Assembly: GCA_018266775.1 (NCBI GenBank)
Contig: JAFDZS010000020.1
Location: 62,001 to 126,000 of the forward strand
Origin: Bacteroidota bacterium
Lineage (GTDB): Bacteria > Bacteroidota > Bacteroidia > Chitinophagales > Chitinophagaceae
Direction of reading: 5' to 3'
Length of the DNA stretch: 64,000 nucleotides
In this document: piece by piece, positions 18,446-26,854 of the stretch
How positions within the stretch are numbered: position 1 is the stretch's first letter
Layout of the letters: every line of letters starts with the position of its first letter
Translations under genes and position numbers: made by a program
The notes under the pieces: generated by a model
Seen by the model: the letters and a program-made list of their open reading frames with translations, nothing else
Told to the model about the DNA's origin: nothing
Databases searched by the model: none

Positions 18446-18479
18446 CAGCCTGCAATTATACGAATATGAAATTCTAAAT

Positions 18480-18547
18480 GCACTTAAGGGAAAATTTTGA
18501 GCCATAGTTGTGGTTCAGCCTGCTATATTCTCCGCCTCCTTAAGTGA
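18480..18547 (+). promoter_or_regulatory. Structured 5' leader before the MATE gene
   Basis: A perfect 9-bp inverted repeat CACTTAAGG (18481-18489) / CCTTAAGTG (18538-18546) encloses about 48 bases that contain a smaller GAGCC/GGTTC stem. The shape suggests a cis-regulatory RNA or ligand-sensing leader. I do not recognise it as a known riboswitch class. Confidence 0.4.
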
Positions 18548-18595
18548 TCATTTCAACCTGCGGAACTTTTCATTTACTTTACAAAATCATTTATA

Positions 18596-20008
18596 ATGTC
18601 AGAAACTATTCTTACATCCAAAAAAACATCTGTCTTTACACTTCTCAAACAAGCGGTTAGCGGGGATGTGAAAGACTTTACCACGGGCAGCATTAATCGT
18701 GCAATTTTTTTGTTGGCAGTGCCTATGATCCTGGAAATGGTATTAGAGGCTTTATTCGCCATAGTTGATATTTATTTTGTGAACCAGCAGGGAACAGATG
18801 CTACCTCTACTGTAATACTTACCGAAGGCTCACTCACTATTTTATATTCTGTTGCGTGGGGGCTGGCTATGGGGGTAACAGCACTGGTAGCACGCCGTGC
18901 AGGTGAAAAAAACTATAAAGAGGCGGGAGATGTGGCAGCACAGGCGATTGTTTTAGCCAGTATCTTTTCAATCATTATCAGCCTGGTGGGTTTATTTTTT
19001 TCTAAGCAGCTACTGCATTTTATGGGAGCGTCTGCATTGGTGGTACAGGAACATTATCAGTTTACACAAATCATGCTGGGTGGCAACATCGTCATTATGC
19101 TGCTGTTTGTAAACAATGGTATTTTCAGGGGAGTGGGGGATGCTAACATTGCCATGCGCACATTACTCATCGCAAATGCAATCAATATCATTCTTGATCC
19201 TTTGCTGATCAAAGGCATTGGACCATTTCCAAAAATGGGGGTTACCGGTGCAGCTGTTTCCACCACCATTGGCCGTTCTTTCGGTGTACTGTACCAGTTG
19301 TACTACCTCTTTAATGGAAAGGCATTGGTGAAACTGGTTCGCAAACAGTTCAGGGCAAGCTGGGCTATGATGAAACATATTCTCGATACATCCTGGGGTG
19401 GCATGTTGCAATTCATCATCAGCAGCTGCAGCTGGATTTTTTTACTGCGTATCATTGCAACTTTTGGCGAAGGGGTTACTGCGGGTTACGGTACTGCCAT
19501 CAGGATATGCATCTTTACCATTTTACCTGCATGGGGCCTGGCCAATGCGGCAGCAACATTAGTAGGTCAGAATTTAGGTGCGGGCAGTCCCGACCGTGCC
19601 GAGAAATCTGTTTGGAAAACAGGGTTCATGACATTTTGCTTTTTTGCACTGGTAGCATTGATATTTTATTTTTTTGGTGAAGGCCTGATGCGTTTTTTTA
19701 TCAGCGATACTGTGGCAATACAGGCCGGTACTTCATGCCTGCATATTCTGGCTGTTGGGTATATGTTTTTTGCTTACGGCCTGATTATGACACAGGCATT
19801 TAACGGTGCAGGAGATACCAAAACACCAACTTATATCAACTTGTTTGCATTCTGGTTAATACAGATACCTTTGGCTTATGTATTATCTACCAGAACAGGG
19901 TTGGGGCCGGAAGGAGTTTATGTAGCAATTGGTGTGGCCGAAACGGTACTTGCAATTACTGGTATTATTATTTTCAGAAAAGGAAAATGGAAGCTGATAA
20001 AAGTGTAA
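18596..20008 (+). CDS. MATE-family multidrug exporter
   Basis: The 470-residue inner-membrane protein has about twelve hydrophobic segments in two similar halves. MATE features include VPMILEMVLEALFAIVDIYF in the first half, the MGVTALVARRAGE segment, and LANAAATLVGQNLGAG in the second half. MATE proteins expel drugs or metabolites in exchange for sodium or protons. A promoter at 18414-18445 and a structured leader precede it, so expression may respond to a ligand (inference). The substrate is unknown. Confidence 0.93.
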   Translation: MSETILTSKKTSVFTLLKQAVSGDVKDFTTGSINRAIFLLAVPMILEMVLEALFAIVDIYFVNQQGTDATSTVILTEGSLTILYSVAWGLAMGVTALVARRAGEKNYKEAGDVAAQAIVLASIFSIIISLVGLFFSKQLLHFMGASALVVQEHYQFTQIMLGGNIVIMLLFVNNGIFRGVGDANIAMRTLLIANAINIILDPLLIKGIGPFPKMGVTGAAVSTTIGRSFGVLYQLYYLFNGKALVKLVRKQFRASWAMMKHILDTSWGGMLQFIISSCSWIFLLRIIATFGEGVTAGYGTAIRICIFTILPAWGLANAAATLVGQNLGAGSPDRAEKSVWKTGFMTFCFFALVALIFYFFGEGLMRFFISDTVAIQAGTSCLHILAVGYMFFAYGLIMTQAFNGAGDTKTPTYINLFAFWLIQIPLAYVLSTRTGLGPEGVYVAIGVAETVLAITGIIIFRKGKWKLIKV

Positions 20009-20050
20009 CTTCAAATAATAAGTGATTGTATAAAAATTAATTAGAGTTTT

Positions 20051-20081
20051 TTGCCTTTACGTAAATTTAACATTATATTTG
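20051..20081 (+). promoter_or_regulatory. Promoter of the tandem outer-membrane protein genes
   Basis: TTG at 20051-20053, a 20-base spacer and TATATTTG at 20074-20081 form one of the best consensus matches in the window, 37 bases before the first ATG. Confidence 0.7.
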
Positions 20082-20118
20082 CTTATCGAGAACTAAACTA
20101 CAAACTAAAACCAAGGGT

Positions 20119-20697
20119 ATGAAACTAAAACTAACGCTTTTCTTTTCCTTGCTTGTGAGCTGCTTTACACTCTTTGCACAACAGGCCAAAAAATCCACTG
20201 GACCTAAAAAAGGTCAGTTAGTGGGTGTGAATTTTCTCTTAGTTGATTTTAACAGTGTATCCGGTATTAAAAGTGCCAGCTATCCCAAAGGCTACAGTTC
20301 ATTAAGGGATATGGATAAAGGACTTTCAGTTTCTTACTGGAGAGGATTAACCAGCACTATTGATTTCTCAGCCAAAGTAAATACCATTTTCCACAATTAT
20401 AACCTGATTGCTACAGGCCTTTCAGACAAAACTGAACTGGGTGTAGAATTGGAACCTTCTATTAACATCAGGCCGTTTTCTGATAAAGCACCCCTTGCAC
20501 CTTTTGCAACAGTAGGTGTTGGCGGTGGTTATTATACTGGTAAGTTTGGCGGTTATGTTCCTGCCGGCGGTGGTATTCAATTCAACTTTGGCAGCCAGAC
20601 GTATTTATTTGTACAGGCACAATACAGGTTTACACTGAGCAAAAGCATACAAGGCGACAACCTTTTGTATTCAATCGGATTTGCTGAACATCTTTAA
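20119..20697 (+). CDS. Outer-membrane beta-barrel protein, paralogue of the next gene's N-terminus
   Basis: The 192-residue protein has a signal peptide (MKLKLTLFFSLLVSCFTLFA, then QQ) and a single barrel domain with strands such as LVGVNFLLVDFNSV, FSAKVNTIFHNYNL, TELGVELEPSINIRP and FVQAQYRFTLSK. It aligns along its length with the N-terminal barrel of the protein encoded 13 bases downstream (for example SYWRGLTSTIDFSAK versus SYWKGLTNKIDYSVK), so the two arose by tandem duplication. It lacks the calcium-binding repeats and OmpA domain of its neighbour. The genes share a promoter. Confidence 0.85.
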   Translation: MKLKLTLFFSLLVSCFTLFAQQAKKSTGPKKGQLVGVNFLLVDFNSVSGIKSASYPKGYSSLRDMDKGLSVSYWRGLTSTIDFSAKVNTIFHNYNLIATGLSDKTELGVELEPSINIRPFSDKAPLAPFATVGVGGGYYTGKFGGYVPAGGGIQFNFGSQTYLFVQAQYRFTLSKSIQGDNLLYSIGFAEHL

Positions 20698-20710
20698 AAT
20701 TTAACTACAT

Positions 20711-22048
20711 ATGAAGCAAAAACTAACAATTCTTTTAGCAGCAGTACTTACATGCTCTGGTGCAATGGCTCAAGATAACTGGGCATCTGCTAAAAAAGGA
20801 ACCGTAGTTGGCATTCATTTTAATCTTGCTGATTTTAATGCACCAACCGGTATCAAAAACCCAATGACAGGAAAAGTGTACAGTTCGATAAGAGACATGA
20901 GTAAAGGTATGTCGTTCTCTTACTGGAAAGGGTTAACTAACAAAATAGACTATTCCGTTAAGCTGAATGCCATGTTTCATGATTACAGGCTTGAAAAAGT
21001 AGGTTTATCTGACAAAACAGAAATTGGACTGGAGCTTGAACCAACCATCAATATCCGCCCGGTTAAAGACGATGCCAAACTGGCTCCTTTCTTGACCACC
21101 GGTGCCGGTTTAGGTTATTATACCGGTAAATTTGGTGCTTATGTTCCTGCTGGTGTTGGCTTGCAATTAAACTGGAGCGGACTTACATACATGTTCCTGC
21201 AGGCTCAATATAAATTCACTTTAACCAAAGATGTATTGGACGATCACCTGTTTTACTCAATAGGTTTCGCCGAAAATATCGGCAAAAAAAAACTAGTCGT
21301 TAAAACTCCACCTCCGCCACCGCCAGTGGTTGAAGCGCCTAAGGACAGAGATGGTGATGGAATTGTAGATGCAGACGATAAATGTCCTGATGTACCAGGC
21401 TTAGCGTCACTGCAGGGTTGTCCTGATAAAGATGGTGATGGTATCACTGATGCTGAAGATAAATGTCCAGATGTACCAGGCTTAGCTAAATATGGCGGTT
21501 GCCCTATTCCAGATACTGATAAAGATGGTATCAATGACGAACAGGATAAATGCCCAACAGTACCGGGTGTTGCCCGTTACCAGGGTTGTCCTATTCCTGA
21601 TACTGATAAAGATGGAGTGAATGATGAAGAAGATAAATGCCCTAATGAAGCAGGCCCCGCCAGCAATTTTGGCTGTCCGGTTATTGCCCAAGCTGTAATC
21701 GAAAGAGTAAATTTAGCGGCTAAAAATATTTTCTTTGCAACCGGTAGTTCTAAATTATTACCTAAATCATTTAAATCATTGAATGATGTGGTAAAAATCA
21801 TGAACGATGATAAGACCCTGAAATTAAGTATTGATGGTTACACAGATAATACCGGGTCTGCAGATAAAAATCAAACCTTGTCTGAAAACAGGGCTGCTGC
21901 TGTAAAAACCTATCTTGTGAGTAAAGGTGTTGATGAAAGTAAAATTTCTTCTGCTGGTCATGGTTCAGAAAATCCAGCTGCTGATAACAAAACAGCTGCA
22001 GGACGAGCTAAGAACAGGAGAGTGGAAATGAAAGTTAGCAATTATTAA
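20711..22048 (+). CDS. OmpA-family protein with beta-barrel and thrombospondin type 3 repeats
   Basis: The 445-residue protein comprises a signal peptide (ending AMAQD), a barrel (about residues 25-195) and a proline-rich linker (TPPPPPPVVEAP). Four TSP3-like calcium-binding repeats follow (DRDGDGIVDADDKCP, DKDGDGITDAEDKCP, DTDKDGINDEQDKCP, DTDKDGVNDEEDKCP). Last is an OmpA C-terminal domain (IFFATGSSKLLPKSF to NRRVEMKV) that binds peptidoglycan. It likely links the outer membrane to the cell wall, with the repeats stiffening the linker on calcium binding. A strong terminator follows. Confidence 0.95.
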   Translation: MKQKLTILLAAVLTCSGAMAQDNWASAKKGTVVGIHFNLADFNAPTGIKNPMTGKVYSSIRDMSKGMSFSYWKGLTNKIDYSVKLNAMFHDYRLEKVGLSDKTEIGLELEPTINIRPVKDDAKLAPFLTTGAGLGYYTGKFGAYVPAGVGLQLNWSGLTYMFLQAQYKFTLTKDVLDDHLFYSIGFAENIGKKKLVVKTPPPPPPVVEAPKDRDGDGIVDADDKCPDVPGLASLQGCPDKDGDGITDAEDKCPDVPGLAKYGGCPIPDTDKDGINDEQDKCPTVPGVARYQGCPIPDTDKDGVNDEEDKCPNEAGPASNFGCPVIAQAVIERVNLAAKNIFFATGSSKLLPKSFKSLNDVVKIMNDDKTLKLSIDGYTDNTGSADKNQTLSENRAAAVKTYLVSKGVDESKISSAGHGSENPAADNKTAAGRAKNRRVEMKVSNY

Positions 22049-22073
22049 TCTTGCTGAATTTATAATGAAAAAA

Positions 22074-22101
22074 GGGGTACGCAATTGTGTACCCCTTTTT
22101 C
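22074..22101 (+). terminator. Intrinsic terminator after the OmpA-family gene
   Basis: The stem GGGGTAC / GTACCCC (loop GCAATTGT) is followed by a T-run, ending the two-gene outer-membrane protein transcript. Confidence 0.9.
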
Positions 22102-22187
22102 ATTATACTATGTGATGATGCTTATTATTGAGAATGCATTTGTGCAATGATAAAAACCTGCAGTACATTTCTGTTAGTTTTTACTAA

Positions 22188-22218
22188 AAAATAAAGACAC
22201 CCGGAGGTGCCTTTATTT
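22188..22218 (-). terminator. Intrinsic terminator for the minus-strand gene at 22260
   Basis: A long stem (AAATAAAG-a-CACC / GGTG-c-CTTTATTT, loop CGGA) is followed on the minus strand by a T-run. Confidence 0.8.
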
Positions 22219-22259
22219 CATGGCAAAAACAAAACTGGCTTTTTCAAATATCAGGCAGA

Positions 22260-22967
22260 CTATAATGTAATCAGTAATTTGTATTCAGGAGAGTTCAGGC
22301 CATAGCAGTTTTTTGTGTGGCTCTTCAATTGTTTAATGCGTTGCGAAAGTTCCAGGTATAAATTTTGTTTACCATAACGGAAAGCAATAAAATCCTGGAA
22401 GGCGGTTTTTGCTGCATTATTAGCTTTATACGTGTAATTAATTTTCTTGTAAACCGACTTTACCTGTACAGCAGGTATTCCCGGGCTATACTCCGGCATT
22501 TCGCTTACGAACTGCACAATTTCAGTAAAATAATAGATCATAGCACTATAATTTTTATCCCCCTGGTAAATTGCGTTGGAGGTAAGATTTATTATCGGAT
22601 TTACAGGCAGCTTTACCAATCTTGAGTTGCGAATCTTCCCAGCAAAATCAAGAATCTGCATCACTTCGAAGCTTTGCCGGCCATACTTATTTTCTACCGC
22701 AGAGAGCAATGGGGTGATTAGTTTTTCAATTGCCCTTTTGGTACTGATGAAATGTTCTTCCCGTTCTTTCGCTGCATTACTGTATGCCTGTTTATATAAT
22801 ATTTGCCTGGTGTTGGCACTAAAAATATCTTTCAAAAGATCCTCCATTTCTTCTATCGTTTCATTTTTGTGTTCTGGATAATAATTATGCCAGGTTCTCA
22901 TTTTGGTTACGACTTGCTGCAGCTTTTTTAGTTGTGGTGCAAGTAAATTTTCATTTTGGTAAGTCAT
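22260..22967 (-). CDS. Helical cytoplasmic protein of unknown function
   Basis: The 235-residue protein has no signal peptide or membrane segment and is rich in Lys, Glu, Asn and Tyr. It appears almost entirely alpha-helical, with coiled-coil-like stretches (LLAPQLKKLQQVVTKM, ETIEEMEDLLKDIF, ELSQRIKQLKSHTKN). No motif is recognised. The gene stands alone between a 260-base upstream region and its own terminator, so it is probably monocistronic. Confidence 0.75.
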   Translation of the reverse strand: MTYQNENLLAPQLKKLQQVVTKMRTWHNYYPEHKNETIEEMEDLLKDIFSANTRQILYKQAYSNAAKEREEHFISTKRAIEKLITPLLSAVENKYGRQSFEVMQILDFAGKIRNSRLVKLPVNPIINLTSNAIYQGDKNYSAMIYYFTEIVQFVSEMPEYSPGIPAVQVKSVYKKINYTYKANNAAKTAFQDFIAFRYGKQNLYLELSQRIKQLKSHTKNCYGLNSPEYKLLITL

Positions 22968-23214
22968 AAGGATTTTTCGGGTTTTAGTTAAAGTATATCT
23001 AAAACGCCTTTTTGAACCTCCAGGTATTTGGCGTACACATTATACCGTTAGTTTTATGCCTGAGATTTAAAGATGTTAATTAGATTGTTTTGCTTCTTTA
23101 TGTAATTTTTTACGGTCTTTATTTGATAAAATCGACTATTTATTAATCGATGTGATTTTTTGGGCTTTTTGAGGTCAGATTCTGTTCAAATCATGGTTTT
23201 TATTATCCTCTTAG

Positions 23215-23222
23215 TACATTTG
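23215..23222 (+). promoter_or_regulatory. -7 element almost touching the Nudix start codon
   Basis: TACATTTG matches TAnnTTTG and ends 4 bases before the ATG at 23227. If it is active, transcription would begin at or next to the start codon, giving a leaderless mRNA. No TTG is seen at the right distance. Confidence 0.5.
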
Positions 23223-23226
23223 TTTT

Positions 23227-23850
23227 ATGCAACAGAGTAATATACTTGACCAGGTTTTCAGGCTTAAAGCCATTGCTGAGATTGGCCTGCTGTATTCCAC
23301 CAACGGTTACGACAGGGAACGTTATGAGGAATTACAGCAGATAAGTTATCAAATGCTGCAACAGGTAAGTAGCCATGATGAAGCCACTCTGAAACAATAT
23401 TTTCCATTGGCCAAAGATTATCCCACAGCGAAAGTGGACATTCGCGGAATGATCATTACTGATGAAAATAAGATTGTAATGGTAAAAGAAAGCCTGGATG
23501 GTAAATGGTCTATACCTGGTGGTTGGGCTGATGTGGGTTATTCACCCAAAGAAGTCATCATCAAAGAATGTAAAGAAGAAACGGGGTTGGATGTTGAAGT
23601 ACTGTCGTTACTGGCGGTGTTCGACAAAAAAAAGCATCCTCATCCACCGCAACCACATTATGCATACAAAATGGTTTTTCATTGCAGGGCCTTGTCCTCT
23701 GCAATTATCAAAGGACATGATGTACTGGAGGTAGGCTTTTTTAATATTCACGCTTTACCGGAACTCTCTGAAGAAAGAATTTTAAAAAACCAGTTGGAAT
23801 TGCTGTATGAACGGGTGATGAGGGGAGAGAAGGACACTTATATTGAATAA
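23227..23850 (+). CDS. Nudix hydrolase with helical N-terminal domain
   Basis: The 207-residue protein has a helical N-terminal domain (about residues 1-65) and a Nudix domain that hydrolyses a nucleoside diphosphate linked to another group. The Nudix box reads GGWADVGYSPKEVIIKECK then EETG. Relative to the consensus GX5EX7REUXEEXGU, Tyr stands at the first Glu position and Lys at the Arg position, while the metal-binding EE pair is kept. Related hydrolases with GGWADVG commonly vary at these sites, so activity is likely. The substrate, perhaps an ADP-sugar, cannot be read from sequence. Confidence 0.88.
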   Translation: MQQSNILDQVFRLKAIAEIGLLYSTNGYDRERYEELQQISYQMLQQVSSHDEATLKQYFPLAKDYPTAKVDIRGMIITDENKIVMVKESLDGKWSIPGGWADVGYSPKEVIIKECKEETGLDVEVLSLLAVFDKKKHPHPPQPHYAYKMVFHCRALSSAIIKGHDVLEVGFFNIHALPELSEERILKNQLELLYERVMRGEKDTYIE

Positions 23851-23990
23851 TGAGATAGAACGCTGATGACACTAATTAGACTTATGATTGCTGATTTTTA
23901 TCTGGCTATAATCAGGTTGATTTAATTTGTGGTGGTCGTGGATAACACTAATTGAACTTGTTCAGATTAATTCTTCAATGAAAACACACC
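23851..23990. repeat. Degenerate dispersed repeat words
   Basis: This non-coding stretch contains ATAGAACGCTGATGACACTA and GATAACACTAATTGAAC. The reverse complement of the first word (GTCATCAGCGTTCTAT) recurs around 63513-63547 and 63777-63794. It looks like a decayed member of the same intergenic repeat population. Confidence 0.45.
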
Positions 23991-24065
23991 GCCTATTTCA
24001 TTAAATACTTCTTTCCTTACTTTATATACCTATTTACTTTATATACTTTTATACCAACAACCCAA

Positions 24066-26024
24066 TTACCCTTTCAGCTTATCCTCCAGCTCCATTACTT
24101 TTTCAAAAACAGTCTCATATTCTTTATTCAGTTGTGCTAATTCAGTACCAATTTTTTTGTAGTCGCTCTCAGTTTGTGTGAACTTGTTTTTATCGCTGTA
24201 AATTTCTGGTGAGGCCAATGCTGCTTCCACATCTGTTTTCTTTTTATTGAGTTGTGCAATCTTTTCTTCCAATTGCTGAAAACGGTTTTTTTGTTTTTGC
24301 AATTCTTTTTTTAGTTCTTTATCAATTGCAGTTTGAGGTACGGTGTTTACTATTTCTTTTTTTGGAGCAGCAGGAACAGCTTCTTTCACTACCGGTGCAG
24401 GCGCAGGTTTAACAGCATCTGCTTTTTCTTTTCTCTCCTTCCATTCTTCCCACTCGGTATAAGAACCTTTAAACTCTCTTATTTTGTAATCTTCAATATC
24501 CCAGATTTTGTTGGCAATGCGGCTGATGAAATAACGGTCGTGGCTAACCAGTACGATAGTGCCTTCATACTTGTTTAAAGCTTCCACCAATAAATCTGCC
24601 GAGTGAATATCAAGATGGTTCGTAGGTTCATCCAGCATCAGAAAGTTGGCTTTACTGGCAATGGTTTTCGCTAATGCCACACGGGCTTTTTCGCCTCCAC
24701 TTAATACCTTGATCTTTTTTTCAACAGTATCGCCGCTAAATAAAAATGAACCGAGCAATGCCCGCAATTCAAGATCGGTTTTTCCGCTGCGGGCGTCTTT
24801 CATTTCTTCCAGAATATCATTATCCATGTTCAGCGCTTCCAGTTGGTGTTGCGCATAAAACGATTCCTGTACGTTATGTCCCCATTCACGTTGCCCGTCA
24901 AAAGTTTCTGCACCGGCAATGATGCGTAATAAAGTAGATTTTCCTTTACCGTTGGCACCAATCAATGCAATTTTATCGCCACGGTCAATTTCAGCTCCGG
25001 TATTTTCTATGATCTTTAAAGCACCAAAACTTTTACTCACGTGTTTTAGTGTAGCAATAATTTTACCGGGTGTTTTTTCAATGGTAAAATTGATTTTAAT
25101 ATTGGGTCGTTCAATCTCTGCACTTTCAATCCGCTCCAGTTTCTCCAGTCTTTTCACGATGCTTTGCGCCTGGGCCGCCTTACTGGCTTTTGCTTTAAAA
25201 CGTTCCACAAAACGTTCGTTCTGCCTGATGTAGTCCTGCTGGTTTTCATAAGCTTTTTGCTGCAGTTCCACACGCAATGCTTTTTCCTTTTCGTAGTAAG
25301 TGTAATTCCCTGTATAAAAATGCAGTTCACGCTGATATAACTCAACGATCTTTGTCACCATACGGTCTAAAAAGAAACGATCATGCGAAACGATTACTAC
25401 AGCGCCGGGGTAGTGGATCAAATATTTTTCCAGCCATTGAATACTGGGCAGGTCAAGGTGGTTCGTAGGTTCATCCAATAACAACACATCGGGCTTCATC
25501 AAAATCATTTTTGCCAGCAATACCCGCATGCGCCATCCACCGCTGAAATTCTTGTAGGGTTTGCCCAGGTCTGCATTGGCAAAACCAAGCCCCTGCAAAA
25601 TTTCTTCAGTACGGTGATGAATGCTGTATCCATCCAGCACTTCCATTTCATGCAAAAGGTCAGCATATTTGTGGGCTAAAGTTTCATCGCCGGATTTTTC
25701 GAGTTCATGCCCCAACTGCTCCAGTTCCTTTTCCAATTGTTTTACCCTCTCAAAAGCGCCCATGGCTACTTCAAGAATTGAGTCTTCGGTATCGAAACTC
25801 AGCAGATCCTGGTGCAGGAAACCAATGGTGGTTTCACGGCCTTTCTCCACAGTACCTTTTGATGGGCTGTATTGGCCGGTTAATACTTTTAATAAGGTAG
25901 ATTTTCCTGTTCCGTTATAACCAATGAGGCCTATCCGTTCGTTAGGCTGAATATGCCAGGTGGCATCTTCCACAATGGTACGGGCACCAAATTCAAATGT
26001 TACGTTTTGTAATCCTAATAGCAT
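24066..26024 (-). CDS. ABC-F family ATPase (ribosome-associated, two ATP-binding cassettes)
   Basis: The 652-residue soluble protein carries two ATP-binding cassettes and no membrane segments. Walker A motifs are GYNGTGKST (about residues 35-43) and GANGKGKST, signature motifs are FSGGWRMRVLLAKM and LSGGEKARVALAKT, and both Walker B motifs end in LLDEPTNHLD or a close variant. A charged C-terminal coiled coil (TAIDKELKKELQKQKNRFQQ onward) follows a Pro/Ala-rich linker, as in Uup-type members. ABC-F proteins bind the ribosomal E-site to aid translation, and some protect against antibiotics. Which subfamily this belongs to is not decided here. Confidence 0.93.
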   Translation of the reverse strand: MLLGLQNVTFEFGARTIVEDATWHIQPNERIGLIGYNGTGKSTLLKVLTGQYSPSKGTVEKGRETTIGFLHQDLLSFDTEDSILEVAMGAFERVKQLEKELEQLGHELEKSGDETLAHKYADLLHEMEVLDGYSIHHRTEEILQGLGFANADLGKPYKNFSGGWRMRVLLAKMILMKPDVLLLDEPTNHLDLPSIQWLEKYLIHYPGAVVIVSHDRFFLDRMVTKIVELYQRELHFYTGNYTYYEKEKALRVELQQKAYENQQDYIRQNERFVERFKAKASKAAQAQSIVKRLEKLERIESAEIERPNIKINFTIEKTPGKIIATLKHVSKSFGALKIIENTGAEIDRGDKIALIGANGKGKSTLLRIIAGAETFDGQREWGHNVQESFYAQHQLEALNMDNDILEEMKDARSGKTDLELRALLGSFLFSGDTVEKKIKVLSGGEKARVALAKTIASKANFLMLDEPTNHLDIHSADLLVEALNKYEGTIVLVSHDRYFISRIANKIWDIEDYKIREFKGSYTEWEEWKERKEKADAVKPAPAPVVKEAVPAAPKKEIVNTVPQTAIDKELKKELQKQKNRFQQLEEKIAQLNKKKTDVEAALASPEIYSDKNKFTQTESDYKKIGTELAQLNKEYETVFEKVMELEDKLKG

Positions 26025-26140
26025 ATATATGTTGTAATCCGAAAGTTAATGGTTGAAAATTGAAGGTTGATAGTTGACAGATGTCAGTAATACCAATAAC
26101 CCAATTAACCAATCCCCAATTCCTAAATCCTTTCCGCGTG

Positions 26141-26148
26141 CAAAAGTA
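26141..26148 (-). promoter_or_regulatory. Probable -7 element for the ABC-F gene
   Basis: The minus strand reads TACTTTTG, about 116 bases before the ABC-F start codon. No clear TTG partner is visible. Confidence 0.4.
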
Positions 26149-26189
26149 TGCCAATCAGTAAACTTTTTAAAGTAAATACAGTTATATCG

Positions 26190-26197
26190 TAAATTTG
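26190..26197 (+). promoter_or_regulatory. Probable -7 element for the DUF3347 gene
   Basis: TAAATTTG matches TAnnTTTG and ends 16 bases before the ATG at 26214. No TTG was found at the expected distance. Confidence 0.45.
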
Positions 26198-26213
26198 CTG
26201 AAAAGTAGTAGCT

Positions 26214-26825
26214 ATGAAAAGACTATTGATCATTTTTATTATTCTTGTTGCAGCATTTCTGCTGTATTGGTTTAAGTTCAGGAGTACGGGGGGAGACAGT
26301 GGCCCTAAACAACAACCCCTTGCAGTAAAAAAACATTCCTTACAATTTAATACCAGCGTGGTAAATGCAATGTCGGCCTATTTTGATATGAAGAATGCCT
26401 TTGTTGAAGCGGATACCACCAAAGCCAAAAATGCCTGCAAGAATTTTCTTGCTTTGCTGGACAGTATTCACCTGGACGAATTAAAAAAAGATACTGCATC
26501 TATTTTTGAAACAGCGCAGGCTAATCTAAACGATGTTAAGGCCAACGCAGTATCGCTGATGCAGCAAACTGATATTGCTGAAATGCGCCAGGATTTTCGC
26601 ATGGTTTCAGAAATGCTGTATCCTTCTTTCTTCAGTGCCATTAATTATGAAGGTCCTAAAATGTACTGGCAAAGTTGCCCGATGGCATTTGGTGAAGGAA
26701 AGGAAGGAAACTGGATCAGTAATACAGTGGAAGTTGTCAATCCTTATGCCAATAAAAATGATGCTAAATCCAGTGTTGATATGGAGCACTGCGGCGAAAT
26801 CAAAGATACCATCAAGACAAAATAG
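26214..26825 (+). CDS. DUF3347 domain protein, membrane-anchored or exported, possible metal binding
   Basis: The 203-residue protein has an N-terminal hydrophobic segment (residues 3-20) and a DUF3347-like domain: VVNAMSAYFDMKNAFVEAD, a helical middle, then MYWQSCPMAFGEGKEGNWIS, NPYANKNDAKSS and a final DMEHCGE. The conserved Cys, Met and His in CPMAF and MEHCG suggest binding of a soft metal such as copper (inference from residues; relatives are often found with metal-efflux proteins). The gene ends 30 bases before the TonB receptor gene, so the two are probably one operon. Confidence 0.8.
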   Translation: MKRLLIIFIILVAAFLLYWFKFRSTGGDSGPKQQPLAVKKHSLQFNTSVVNAMSAYFDMKNAFVEADTTKAKNACKNFLALLDSIHLDELKKDTASIFETAQANLNDVKANAVSLMQQTDIAEMRQDFRMVSEMLYPSFFSAINYEGPKMYWQSCPMAFGEGKEGNWISNTVEVVNPYANKNDAKSSVDMEHCGEIKDTIKTK

Positions 26826-26854
26826 AAACGGTTTCGTTTTGCATTATTTGTAAC

